Of a DNA stretch of 64,000 nt, positions 39,078-47,807 are shown piece after piece. The stretch comes from Phycisphaerae bacterium. Its GTDB lineage: Bacteria > Planctomycetota > Phycisphaerae > UBA1845. A program made the position numbers and the translations under genes. The notes below the pieces were generated by a model. The model worked only from the letters and a program-made list of their open reading frames with translations, was not told where the DNA came from and did no database searches. Where the stretch lies: NCBI GenBank assembly GCA_024102815.1, contig JAGFJJ010000010.1, positions 99,423-163,422 of the forward strand, given 5' to 3'. Every line of letters starts with the position of its first letter. Position 1 is the first letter of the stretch.

Positions 39078-41663
39078 ATGGATGAGCCAATGCATGACCC
39101 GCCGAACCCATCTGACGAAACGCGGTCGTTGCCAGGAGGCGTGCCGGCGGATCCGTCGAAGCAGCCGCTGGATCGACAGCCCGGATCGCAAAGTCCGATT
39201 CCCCAGTATTTTGGCCGGTACCGCATCGTCCGGGCGATCGCCTCGGGCGGGATGGGCACGGTCTACGAGGCCGAGCAGCAAAGTCCCAAGCGGACTGTCG
39301 CGCTCAAGGTCATTCGACACGGCCTGACCACTCCCGCATTGTTGCGTCGGTTCGAGCTGGAATCGCAGGTCCTCGGCAGACTTCAACATCCCGGCATCGC
39401 CCAGATCTACGAGGCCGGGTTCGCCGAGACGGAGTCCGGCACGCAGCCCTTCTTCGCCATGGAGTATGTTCGCGGTGAGGACCTACGAGAATACGTCAGG
39501 CGGAGCAACCTGGGCACCCGCCAGAGGCTCGACCTCATCGCCCGCATCTGTGACGCCGTCCACCACGCCCACCAGAAGGGCGTGATCCACCGCGACCTCA
39601 AGCCCGGCAATATTCTCGTGGATGCTTCCGGCCAGCCGAAGATCCTCGACTTCGGCGTCGCCCGGGCGACCGACTCGGACATGCAGGTAACGACCATGCA
39701 GACCGACGTCGGGCAGCTCATCGGCACGATCCAGTACATGTCGCCGGAGCAAGTCGCGGCCGATCCCAATCAGCTCGACACGCGCAGCGATGTGTATTCA
39801 CTGGGCGTGATCGCCTTCGAGATTCTCACCGGCCGGCCGCCCTATGACCTCAAGAACAAGATGATTCACGAGGCGGCGCGAATCATCCGCGAGGAGGAGC
39901 TGACCCGCCTGAGCACCTTCAATCGCACCCTCCGCGGCGACGTCGAGACCATCGTCGGCAAGGCGTTGGAGAAGGAGAAGGAACGCCGCTACCCCTCCGC
40001 AGCGGGCCTGGCGGAAGACATCCGCCGCTACCTCGCCGACGACCCCATCCTCGCGAGGCCGCCCAGCGCCATCTACCAGTTCAGGAAATTCGCTCGCCGG
40101 CATAGAGTTTTTGTCGGGGCGGTCGCGGCCGTATTCATCGCTCTCAGCGGGGGAGTCGTCATGACAGCTCGGCAGTATTTCGCGGCCGAGAAAGCGCGCG
40201 CTGAAGCGGCAAAGCGCGCAGACGAATTGGAAGAGGTCGCATCATTTCAGGAGCAGCAACTGGCAGGCATCAATGTCCCCAGAATGGGTGAAAGTCTCCG
40301 GAAAGGGGTATTGGTGAAGGCTCGAGAGGCGGCCGAATGGGCAAAAGTCGGCGAGCAGGAAATCAGCCGACGAATGGAACTTTTGGAAGAATCACTTGCC
40401 AGCGCCGACTTCACGGACCTGGCCCTCGATACTCTCGACCAGCATGTCTTTGAGGGCACGCTTGCAGCCGTCGAAACGCAATTCGCAGACCAGCCGTTGA
40501 TTCGAGCAAGGCTTCTTCAGACGCTGGCCGATACGATGCGCGACTTGGGACTGATTGAGCAGGCAAGCACCCCACAGGAAAAGGCTCTCGAATTGCGCCG
40601 TACGATCCTCGGTAATGAAAACGAAGATACCTTATTCTCGATCAACAGCATGGGGCGCTTGCGATCCGTACAAGGAAAACTCGAAGAGGCGGAATCGCTC
40701 TATCGCGAGGCGATGGAACGTGCACGAGCGAGCAAGGGTGAGGATTATGTCGGAACCATGATTGCCCTGGGAAACCTCGCTTCCGTACTTCAAAGGCAAG
40801 GGAAACTGGACGAAGCGGAAGCCCTTCAGAAAGGCTCGCTTGAGCATCGACAACGTGAGCTGGGTCCTGAGCATCCGGACACCCTCGTGGCCATGAACAG
40901 CCTCGCGCTTCTGCTTCAAGAGCGCGGGCGATTCAAGGAGGCCGAAGCCCTGAATCGAAGAGCGCTGGAGTTGCGAATCAAGGTCCTCGGCCCGGATAAT
41001 CCCGAAACGCTTGTGTCGTTGAACAACCTGGGATATGTCCTCCGCCGGCTCGGAAGGAATGTCGAAGCCGAAGATTGCTATCGCCGCACCCTGGAGGCTC
41101 GGCGCCAAGTACTCGGCAATGATCACTGGCATACCATTTTGTCAGTAAACAACGTCGGCTCCGTGTTGCGTGACCAGGGCAAATTGGACGAGGCGTTGCA
41201 ATACTTCAAGGAAGCATTCGAATCGTCCCGCCGCGTCCTCGGTGACGAACATCAGCGCACGGCCCTCTGGGCCAACAACTATGCCGGTGTCTTGAATCAG
41301 CTGGGTCGCTACGAGGAAGCTCTCCAGATACTGCGGGAGATGGAGCCGGCTGCCCGAAAAGTCTGGATTGGCGAGAATGACCCTTGGCTTGGGAATTTCT
41401 TCGTCGGCATCGGCGAGGCACTCGCCGGCCTGAAGCGATTCCCCGAGAGCGAAAAGACCTTGTCGGATGCCTACCGCCGCGTCAGCGTCAAGGGAGAACG
41501 ACACGAAATGACCATTCGCGCGGTCCAAGCCCTCAGCAGACTATATGAACAATGGCACGCCGCCGAACCGGACAAGGGCTACGACGCCAAGGCTGCCGAG
41601 TGGCGGGCGAAGCTGGAAGCAGCGAAATCGCCGCCGGAAGCAGCGCCCGGAACAGACAATTGA
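39078..41663 (+). CDS. Ser/Thr protein kinase with C-terminal TPR repeats
   Basis: An 861-residue membrane protein. The kinase domain (about residues 45-325) has IASGGMGTVYEAEQQ, VALKVI, HRDLKPGNILVDASG, LDFGVARAT and MSPEQVAADP, so it should be active. A helix at about 340-365 (FVGAVAAVFIALSGGVVMTA) anchors it. The outer part holds at least seven TPR units of the kinesin-light-chain type, with pattern EAEALNRRALELRIKVLGPD. The layout suggests a receptor kinase that senses a protein outside the membrane. It starts 16 bases after the EthD gene, perhaps on the same transcript. Confidence 0.92.
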   Translation: MDEPMHDPPNPSDETRSLPGGVPADPSKQPLDRQPGSQSPIPQYFGRYRIVRAIASGGMGTVYEAEQQSPKRTVALKVIRHGLTTPALLRRFELESQVLGRLQHPGIAQIYEAGFAETESGTQPFFAMEYVRGEDLREYVRRSNLGTRQRLDLIARICDAVHHAHQKGVIHRDLKPGNILVDASGQPKILDFGVARATDSDMQVTTMQTDVGQLIGTIQYMSPEQVAADPNQLDTRSDVYSLGVIAFEILTGRPPYDLKNKMIHEAARIIREEELTRLSTFNRTLRGDVETIVGKALEKEKERRYPSAAGLAEDIRRYLADDPILARPPSAIYQFRKFARRHRVFVGAVAAVFIALSGGVVMTARQYFAAEKARAEAAKRADELEEVASFQEQQLAGINVPRMGESLRKGVLVKAREAAEWAKVGEQEISRRMELLEESLASADFTDLALDTLDQHVFEGTLAAVETQFADQPLIRARLLQTLADTMRDLGLIEQASTPQEKALELRRTILGNENEDTLFSINSMGRLRSVQGKLEEAESLYREAMERARASKGEDYVGTMIALGNLASVLQRQGKLDEAEALQKGSLEHRQRELGPEHPDTLVAMNSLALLLQERGRFKEAEALNRRALELRIKVLGPDNPETLVSLNNLGYVLRRLGRNVEAEDCYRRTLEARRQVLGNDHWHTILSVNNVGSVLRDQGKLDEALQYFKEAFESSRRVLGDEHQRTALWANNYAGVLNQLGRYEEALQILREMEPAARKVWIGENDPWLGNFFVGIGEALAGLKRFPESEKTLSDAYRRVSVKGERHEMTIRAVQALSRLYEQWHAAEPDKGYDAKAAEWRAKLEAAKSPPEAAPGTDN

Positions 41664-41746
41664 CGGTATGTGCGAATGCCGCAAGATTGGAGGACACGGA
41701 CAGGTTGGACCGACAGCCCACTCCGCTTCGTCCCAATTGGATCTGC

Positions 41747-41764
41747 CGCGGGCCATGGCCCGCG
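41747..41764. repeat. Perfect 18-bp palindrome before the crotonase gene
   Basis: CGCGGGCCATGGCCCGCG is self-complementary over its whole length. It ends 17 bases before the ATG of the next gene, with GGAG between the two. It could be a REP-type element, an operator, or the stem of a terminator of the kinase gene, though no T-run follows. Confidence 0.5.
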
Positions 41765-41781
41765 CTCCGGAGACGTAGAAC

Positions 41782-42621
41782 ATGAACTTCCCTCAGCCCC
41801 AGCCGGCCGAGTCGTTCGGATTCCAGAACATCATCTACGAGAAATCCGGGCATCGCGCCACGGTGACCATCAACCGCCCGAATGTGCTCAACTGCCTTGA
41901 CTGGCCTACGCTGCGCGAACTCTACCGTGCCTTCGAAGACGTGTCCTTTGACGATCAGATTCGCGTGATGGTGCTCACCGGCGCCGGCGACCGGGCCTTC
42001 TGCACCGGGGCGGACCTCAAGGAGCAGACCGACGAGTGCCTCGACAAGCCAGCGGCCTACTGGAAATGGATGGGCGCCTTCATCGAAGTTCATGAGAAGC
42101 TCCGCAATATCGGGAAGCCGACCGTCGCCCGGCTCAACGGCATCGTCGTCGGCGGCGGAAACGAGATGAACATGTCTTGCGATCTGGCCATCGCCGCGGG
42201 CGACATCTTCATCCGCCAGGTGGGCGCCGCCCGGGGTAGCGTCGCGGCGGCCGGCGCGACCCAGTGGCTCCCGCTCATCGTCGGCGATCGCCGCGCCCGC
42301 GAAATCCTCTTCCTCTGCGAGGAGATTCCCGCCGCCAAGGCCCTCGATTGGGGCCTGGTCAACCAGGTCGTGCCGCGCGCCCAGCTCGACGCGGCCGTCG
42401 ACGCCATGTGCGAGAAGCTCATCAACAAGCTGCCCGACTGCACCCGCTACACCAAGCAGCAGCTCAACTTCTGGCGGGAGCTGTCCTGGCACATGACCAT
42501 CGGCCACGCCCGCGACTGGCTTTCCGTGCATAACCTCTCCGGCGAGGTGAAGGAAGGCATCTCCGCCTTTGTGGAGAAGCGGCCGGTGGATTATGATAAG
42601 GCACGGCGGGAGGTGCGATGA
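41782..42621 (+). CDS. Crotonase family protein, MenB/BadI-like
   Basis: A 279-residue crotonase. The CoA pocket carries GAGDRAFCTGADLKE and NGIVVGGGNEMNMSCDLA. At the position of the second catalytic Glu of hydratases it has IRQVGAARGSVAAAGATQ instead of FGQPE. This, with REILFLCEEIPAAKALDWGLVNQVVP, resembles MenB (DHNA-CoA synthase) and BadI (2-ketocyclohexanecarboxyl-CoA hydrolase) rather than a simple hydratase. Ring opening is plausible but not shown. GGAG lies nine bases before the ATG. Confidence 0.82.
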   Translation: MNFPQPQPAESFGFQNIIYEKSGHRATVTINRPNVLNCLDWPTLRELYRAFEDVSFDDQIRVMVLTGAGDRAFCTGADLKEQTDECLDKPAAYWKWMGAFIEVHEKLRNIGKPTVARLNGIVVGGGNEMNMSCDLAIAAGDIFIRQVGAARGSVAAAGATQWLPLIVGDRRAREILFLCEEIPAAKALDWGLVNQVVPRAQLDAAVDAMCEKLINKLPDCTRYTKQQLNFWRELSWHMTIGHARDWLSVHNLSGEVKEGISAFVEKRPVDYDKARREVR

Positions 42622-42647
42622 CTTTCCACCGGAAGGCACGGTGACGA

Positions 42648-42878
42648 ATGGAAAGGCGCGATCGGATCATTGTCCATCCCGACATCCTCGTGGGTAAGCC
42701 CGTGATCAAGGGCACGCGTCGGGCGGTGGAGTTCATCGTTGAACTCCTAGCCAACGGTTGGACTCAGAAGGAAGTGCTGAACAACTATCCCGGATTGACG
42801 GCTGAAGATGTGCAGGCGTGCCTTGCGTACGCGAGTGAGCGTCTCAAATCCGAGCGGATTTACCCGCCTTCCAGCTGA
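42648..42878 (+). CDS. DUF433 antitoxin-like protein
   Basis: A 76-residue DUF433 protein: RIIVHPDILVGKPVIKGT at the N-terminus and a helical LLANGWTQKEVLNNYPGLTA segment with a winged-helix-like pattern. Such proteins are predicted antitoxins paired with DUF5615 nucleases. The stop overlaps the ATG of the next gene by one base (TGATG), the classic coupled arrangement. It lies 26 bases after the crotonase gene. Confidence 0.85.
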   Translation: MERRDRIIVHPDILVGKPVIKGTRRAVEFIVELLANGWTQKEVLNNYPGLTAEDVQACLAYASERLKSERIYPPSS

Positions 42879-43210
42879 TGCTATCTATTCTTGCAGACGA
42901 AAACGTTCCAAGCGCTGTCGTCGAAGCGCTTCAACGCGCGGACCACGAAGTGCGTTGGGCAAGGGTGGACTTCCCAGGGGAATCTGATTCATTCCTCTGC
43001 GAACTTGCCCAGCGCGAGTCTCGCCTACTCTTCACGTTTGATAAGGACTTCGGCGAATTGGCCTTCCGCTCGTCCCTGGACTCAGATGCTGGCGGCGCCT
43101 TGCTTCGCACAGGAATACTTGCTCCAGCCAAGTTGGCTGCAATCGTGGCTGCCGCACTGAAGCAGCAGATTTTATGGGCCGGACATTGCCAAATGGGAAA
43201 TGTCGGTTAA
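42878..43210 (+). CDS. DUF5615 PIN-like toxin, altered C-terminus
   Basis: A 110-residue DUF5615 protein of the PIN-like nuclease group, the presumed toxin of the pair. Acidic sites are ILADENVPSAVVEAL near residue 6, the middle acidic loop, and LLFTFDKDFGELAF near residue 55. The C-terminus ends GHCQMGNVG and lacks the usual final beta strand with RIRxxPLP; a sequence of that kind is found in the fragment at 43796-43927. The gene may therefore have a damaged 3' end, but the catalytic part is intact. Confidence 0.82.
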   Translation: MLSILADENVPSAVVEALQRADHEVRWARVDFPGESDSFLCELAQRESRLLFTFDKDFGELAFRSSLDSDAGGALLRTGILAPAKLAAIVAAALKQQILWAGHCQMGNVG

Positions 43211-43259
43211 GATTTCTTGGGCCGGTAGGTTGGCACGCCTGAAATTTGACCGAGGTAAC

Positions 43260-43448
43260 ATGAATCGAGAAAGAAGACAATTCTTGATGTGGATCACATT
43301 GGCCGGCATTCTATTGATGAGCGTTGGTATTCACGACATGTTCTTCGCGGCCAACGTCCATAAATCGATGTTCGTCATTGTGCTCGGAATGGTGGGTGGA
43401 GCCTGTTTTCTCCTGAATGCCCTGCTCCAATGGCGAAAGTATCGGTAG
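43260..43448 (+). CDS. Small two-helix membrane protein
   Basis: A 62-residue protein with two hydrophobic segments (WITLAGILLMSVGIHDMFFA and MFVIVLGMVGGACFLLNALL) and a basic N-terminus. GAGGT precedes the ATG by three bases. The frame starts further up at 43200, but that part overlaps the toxin end. It is not a recognised family and sits next to gene debris; composition is GC-poor like its neighbours. Confidence 0.5.
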   Translation: MNRERRQFLMWITLAGILLMSVGIHDMFFAANVHKSMFVIVLGMVGGACFLLNALLQWRKYR

Positions 43449-43629
43449 CGAATTGGCGACACGGAGTATCGCTGGGCACTGAATTCCGCACGAGGCCACA
43501 TCCCCTTGATCATTGTCTGGCGTGAAATTCTTATCGACTTTGAGCCCGTGTGTGGCCCGGTTAGGTCTCGCGGTCGCGGAATTCTTCGTACCAGTCTTGG
43601 ACGACGATGATGCCTTCTTCGCTTGCTTT

Positions 43630-43812
43630 CTATTCGTTTTCTTCCTCGGTTTGAACGACAATGAATCGCTCGTCATCCGGACCCATATCCAACTCCTGGA
43701 AACAATTGTCGCTTATCGAGAAGAGTGGGACGGGCACACCAATCTTGACCTGGTCATCTGCGATCCCAACGGATGCTTCCATGTTAATAGTGGGCGCTGC
43801 CCGTCCAACCAA
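43630..43812 (-). pseudogene. Fragment of a PD40/TolB-like beta-propeller protein
   Basis: A 60-residue minus-strand frame with GVPVPLFSISDN followed by ELDMGPDDERFIVVQ. This resembles the last blade of the PD40 propellers often fused to Ser/Thr kinases (PLFxI...YDVSPDGQRFLVV). No matching sequence extends on either side, so it is read as a remnant. The assignment rests on one short motif. Confidence 0.4.
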
Positions 43813-43927
43813 GTTGGCTGCCGTCGTGACTGCCGCCCTGAAGCAGCAGATGTCGTGGTCCGGACATTTTGCAGCTATTGAAGAAAATCGAATCCGCGTC
43901 GTGCCTTTGCCTCCGAAGAATCAATAG
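43796..43927 (+). pseudogene. 3' fragment of a second DUF5615 toxin gene
   Basis: The plus-strand frame reads PTKLAAVVTAALKQQMSWSG, then HFAAIEENRIRVVPLPP. The first half is close to the toxin's own AKLAAIVAAALKQQILWAG at both DNA and protein level. The second half is the standard DUF5615 C-terminus that the upstream toxin lacks. No start or N-terminal half is present. It is a duplicated or displaced end of a toxin gene. Confidence 0.65.
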
Positions 43928-43961
43928 GCGCAGGCGCCTGAATTACACACGGGAACCAGAA

Positions 43962-44729
43962 ATGGGAAACCTCGTCCAGAAATCCGAAGGCCACGTCGCC
44001 CTCCTCCAGCTCCACCGTCCCGACCGGCTCAATGCTTTGTCGATCGAGCTGATGGACGAACTCATCCGCGCATTGGAGACGTTCGACCAGGACGACAACG
44101 TCCGCGTCATCATCCTCCACGGCGACGAGCGGGCCTTTGCCGCGGGGGCGGATATCGGTGACATGGCCGAGGCCTCCCTCCTGGACATGTACCGCCGCAA
44201 CAACCTCGCCCGCTGGAATCGCATCCGGCAGATTCGCAAGCCCGTTATCGCTGCGGTCAGCGGCTTCTGCCTCGGCGGCGGGTGCGAGCTGGCCATGCTT
44301 TGCGACATGATCGTGGCATCGGAGTCCGCGCAGTTCGGCCAGCCGGAGATCAACATCGGCGTCATCCCCGGCGCCGGCGGTACCCAGCGGCTCACGCGGG
44401 CCATTGGCAAAGCCCGGGCGATGGAGATGATCCTCACCGGCCGATTCATGTCCGCGAGGGAAGCGTTCGAGGCCGGGCTGGTCTCGAAGGTCGTCGCCAA
44501 GGAGCAGTACCTCGCCGAAGCATTGCGGCTCGCTCAGGAGATTGCGAAGAAGGCTCCCATCGCCGTGCGCATGGCCAAAGAGGCCGTCAACAAGGCCCAC
44601 GAACTATCCCTCACCGAGGGTATCGAATTCGAGCGCCGCGTATTCTACATGCTCTTCGCCACAGCCGACCAGAAGGAAGGCATGAAGGCCTTTCTCGAGA
44701 AGCGCCCGGCGAACTATGAGGGTAAGTAG
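43962..44729 (+). CDS. Enoyl-CoA hydratase
   Basis: A 255-residue classical crotonase that hydrates trans-2-enoyl-CoA. Both catalytic Glu sites are present: GFCLGGGCELAMLCDM and FGQPEINIGVIPGAGGTQRL. The CoA site is GDERAFAAGADIGDMA. The ATG at 43962 begins the family match; the frame upstream to 43869 runs into the toxin fragment. It is followed by a PaaG-like gene 56 bases later, suggesting a beta-oxidation pair that uses EtfAB for electrons. Confidence 0.93.
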   Translation: MGNLVQKSEGHVALLQLHRPDRLNALSIELMDELIRALETFDQDDNVRVIILHGDERAFAAGADIGDMAEASLLDMYRRNNLARWNRIRQIRKPVIAAVSGFCLGGGCELAMLCDMIVASESAQFGQPEINIGVIPGAGGTQRLTRAIGKARAMEMILTGRFMSAREAFEAGLVSKVVAKEQYLAEALRLAQEIAKKAPIAVRMAKEAVNKAHELSLTEGIEFERRVFYMLFATADQKEGMKAFLEKRPANYEGK

Positions 44730-44785
44730 GCTCAAAGTACTTCTCAGTTCCGTCGATTCGAGTTTCTGAGAGCGGAGATCAAATC

Positions 44786-45583
44786 ATGCCCGATTCGAAT
44801 GCCCTCGCGGTTGCCGACGCCGTCGCCGTCCGCACCATCACCCTCAACCGCCCCGACGTCCTCAACGCCTGCAACGAGTCCTTGCTCGTCGCCCTGGGTA
44901 AGGCCGTTCGAGAGGCGGAGAAAGATGCCGCGGTTCGATGCATCGTCATTACGGGGGCGGGCCGGGCTTTCTGCAGTGGACAGGATCTCGCCGATGTCGC
45001 CGGCCGCTACGACTCGGACGCTCCACTCGAGCTCGGCGCCCACATCCGCAAGAACTACAACCCCCTGATCCAGAAAATCCGCACCATGGAGAAACCCGTG
45101 GTCGGATCGATCAACGGCGTCGCCGCCGGAGCGGGTTGCAGTTTGGCGCTCGCTTGCGACCTTCGCATCGCCGCCGAGTCCGCAAGCTTCATTCAATCGT
45201 TCGTTAACGTCGGGCTGGTTCCCGACAGCGGAAGCACCTTCTTCCTTCCTCGCCTCATCGGCAACGCGCGGGCCATGGAAATGACCTTCACCGGCCGCAA
45301 GATCAAGGCCGACGAGGCCCTGCAAATCGGACTGGTCAACCAGGTCGTACCGGACGACCAGCTTGCCACCGCGACCGCCGAACTCGCCGCGAAGCTCGCC
45401 GCGCTTCCCACCAGGGCCATCGGCCTGACCAAGCGGGCTATCAACGCCGCATGGACCTCGGACCTCGAGGAGCAGCTTGACTACGAGGCCATGCTCCAGA
45501 CCACGGCCGGGCAGACGCACGACCACCGTGAAGGCGTCACGGCATTCCTGGGGAAGCGCAAGCCGGAGTTTCGCGGCCAATAG
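44786..45583 (+). CDS. paaG: PaaG-like 2-enoyl-CoA hydratase/isomerase
   Basis: A 265-residue crotonase resembling PaaG, which isomerises ring-1,2-epoxyphenylacetyl-CoA to the oxepin. Family hallmarks are GRAFCSGQDLADV, GAGCSLALACDLRIAAES and SFVNVGLVPDSGSTFFLPRL, where the Asp of VPDSG is the isomerase residue. No paaABCE oxygenase or paaZ lies in the window, so it may serve another acyl-CoA isomerisation. GGAG lies upstream of the ATG. It probably shares a transcript with the hydratase. Confidence 0.85.
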   Translation: MPDSNALAVADAVAVRTITLNRPDVLNACNESLLVALGKAVREAEKDAAVRCIVITGAGRAFCSGQDLADVAGRYDSDAPLELGAHIRKNYNPLIQKIRTMEKPVVGSINGVAAGAGCSLALACDLRIAAESASFIQSFVNVGLVPDSGSTFFLPRLIGNARAMEMTFTGRKIKADEALQIGLVNQVVPDDQLATATAELAAKLAALPTRAIGLTKRAINAAWTSDLEEQLDYEAMLQTTAGQTHDHREGVTAFLGKRKPEFRGQ

Positions 45584-45648
45584 AGCGGTTGCCGCACGGG
45601 AATTCACAAAACGGCTGTTCCCTTGCGCTGTCCCTCCCAGGCCGGCGC

Positions 45649-45677
45649 TTGATGCCCCGCGCCGCGCAAGCTAATCT
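45649..45677 (+). promoter_or_regulatory. Possible promoter of the transketolase gene
   Basis: TTGATG (45649-45654), 17 bases, then TAATCT (45672-45677). The -35 box is fair and the -10 box weak. Confidence 0.3.
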
Positions 45678-45751
45678 CCGCCGTGTTCGTCGCCGAACGT
45701 GCGAATTCGAACTCCGCTGCTCGCCCAATAACCCTTGCCCCGGAGCATGAA

Positions 45752-47689
45752 GTGTCCGCAACATCCACCGCTCACGCCAAGGCCGTTGAGCTCGGCCGAC
45801 ATATCCTGCGAATGACCACGGCCGCCGGCTCCGGGCACCCCTCGAGTGCCCTGGCAATCATTCACGTCGTCATCGATCTGATGTACCGCACAATGCGTTA
45901 CGACCCGGCTGATCCATGGAATCCGGGATCGGATCGACTGGTGCTGTCGATTGGGCACGCCGTTCCGGCCGCTTACGCCGCTTATGCCGATCTCGAAGGG
46001 GTTGTCGGCAAAAGCCCCAAAGAGGCCCGCCCGCTGACAATCGATGATCTTGCTTCGCTGCGCGAACTGCACAGCACGCTCGACGGCCACCCCAACCCGG
46101 CTGAGGGCTTCCCGTTCTTTGATGCCGCCACGGGCTCGCTGGGACAAGGCCTTTCGGCAGCCGCGGGATTGGCGGTCGCGGCGCGATTGGACAAGAGCAA
46201 CAAGCGGATCTTCGTGATTGCCGGCGACGGCGAATCGCGCGAGGGACAGTTCTGGGAAGCGGCCGACTTCATCGTCGATCACCGCCTCTACAACGTGTGC
46301 CTGATCGTAAGCTGCAACGGGCAAGGCCAGGCTGGACCGGTTTCTCACCAGCAATCCGCGGAAACCGTTGCCGAAAAACTCGAGGCGTTCGGGTGGAAAG
46401 TCGCGACAATCGACGGGCACGACCCGGATGCCATTCACGGCGCCACCGCCGAATCAGCCGGGAGGGGCCATCCCACAGCCATCATCGCCCGCACCGTCAA
46501 GGGCTGGGGCGTGGACCTCATGCTCCATTCCAACTACCACGGCAAGCCCGTTCCTGCGGCGGAACTGGGCGCGGCATGCGCACAACTGGAGGCTTACGGA
46601 AAAAAGCTCGGCGCCAAGGCCGAGGAGAGCTGGACGCCGCGAAAGCCAGGGAAGATCGCGGCAGAGTCGGCACGTGTCCCTATTGCGTTGCCGGGCCTCG
46701 ACTCGGCCCTTCGCGATGCCGGACTGGCCGCCGCACTCGACAAAAAGGAACTCGCCACCCGCGTGGCCTGGGGTGTCGCGATGGTGGCACTTGGCAAGGC
46801 CGACAATCGTATCGTGAGCCTCGACGGTGATGTAAGCAACTCGACCTACGCCAATCTCTTCGCCAAGGAGCACTCCGACCGCTTCTTTGAGTGCAAGATT
46901 GCCGAGCAGAACATGATCACGGCCGCCTCCGGTCTTGCCGCCGCGGGGAAGATCCCCTTTGCCAGCAGCTTCGGCAAGTTCATCGAGCGCGGTCTGGATC
47001 AGGTCGACATGGCCGCCATTACCCGGGCAAACATCAAGATCGTGGGCTCGCATACCGGGGTTTCGCTCGCGGCGGACGGGCCCTCCCAAATGGCGGTGAC
47101 CGACGTCGCCTTTTTCCGCAGCATGTGTCACGTGGACGCGGGCGGACGACCCGCGTGCCGTGTTTTCCAGCCCAGTGACGCCGTCAGTGCCTATCGCCTC
47201 ACCGAGCTCATGGCCAATCTCGACGGCCTCTGCTACCTGCGCACGCATCGGCCCAACGCCCCGTTTATCTACGAGCTCGATGAGACGTTCACGACCGCGG
47301 GCTTCAAGCAAATTCGAAGAGGTGCGGACATCACGCTGGTCAGCGCGGGATACATGCTGCACACGGTGCTCAGTGCGGCCGGGCGGCTCGCGGATCGGGG
47401 CATTTCCTGCAATGTCTTCGACGCCTACGCGCTTCCCCTTGAAACGGATGCCATTCTGGACGCCGTGCAATCATCCGACTCGACCATTCTCGTCGTGGAA
47501 GATAATTTCGCCGGCGGACTTCATGCCGAAATCGCCGAGGCCGCCGCCGCCCGCGGGGACATCCGCGTGGTGGGCATGACGGTCGCTCGAATGCCCAAGT
47601 CCGCGCGCACGGCCGAGGAAGTATTTGAGTACTGCGGCGTGGGATTGGATCAAATCGTGGGCCGGTGCCGTGAACTCGTCGGGCGTTGA
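45752..47689 (+). CDS. tkt: Transketolase
   Basis: Thiamine-diphosphate enzyme of the pentose phosphate and Calvin-type cycles, 645 residues. The ThDP site GDGESREGQFWEAADF and the N-terminal TTAAGSGHPSSALA match the full-length transketolase, with the pyrimidine domain (VSLDGDVSNSTYANLF, FFECKIAEQNM) and C-terminal domain in order. The start chosen is GTG at 45752 with GGAG six bases before it. Another in-frame GTG at 45683 would give 23 more residues and no ribosome site. Confidence 0.93.
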   Translation: MSATSTAHAKAVELGRHILRMTTAAGSGHPSSALAIIHVVIDLMYRTMRYDPADPWNPGSDRLVLSIGHAVPAAYAAYADLEGVVGKSPKEARPLTIDDLASLRELHSTLDGHPNPAEGFPFFDAATGSLGQGLSAAAGLAVAARLDKSNKRIFVIAGDGESREGQFWEAADFIVDHRLYNVCLIVSCNGQGQAGPVSHQQSAETVAEKLEAFGWKVATIDGHDPDAIHGATAESAGRGHPTAIIARTVKGWGVDLMLHSNYHGKPVPAAELGAACAQLEAYGKKLGAKAEESWTPRKPGKIAAESARVPIALPGLDSALRDAGLAAALDKKELATRVAWGVAMVALGKADNRIVSLDGDVSNSTYANLFAKEHSDRFFECKIAEQNMITAASGLAAAGKIPFASSFGKFIERGLDQVDMAAITRANIKIVGSHTGVSLAADGPSQMAVTDVAFFRSMCHVDAGGRPACRVFQPSDAVSAYRLTELMANLDGLCYLRTHRPNAPFIYELDETFTTAGFKQIRRGADITLVSAGYMLHTVLSAAGRLADRGISCNVFDAYALPLETDAILDAVQSSDSTILVVEDNFAGGLHAEIAEAAAARGDIRVVGMTVARMPKSARTAEEVFEYCGVGLDQIVGRCRELVGR

Positions 47690-47807
47690 ATTCGTTATAA
47701 GATAGTGGTGACGCTTGGAGAGCGGCCCGGCGGCGCGCAAGTGCCCCGGCTTGGTTTTGGCGTTGCGCCCGTGTCGCAAGGTCCGGAACGGACTTGGAGC
47801 CCTTTTG

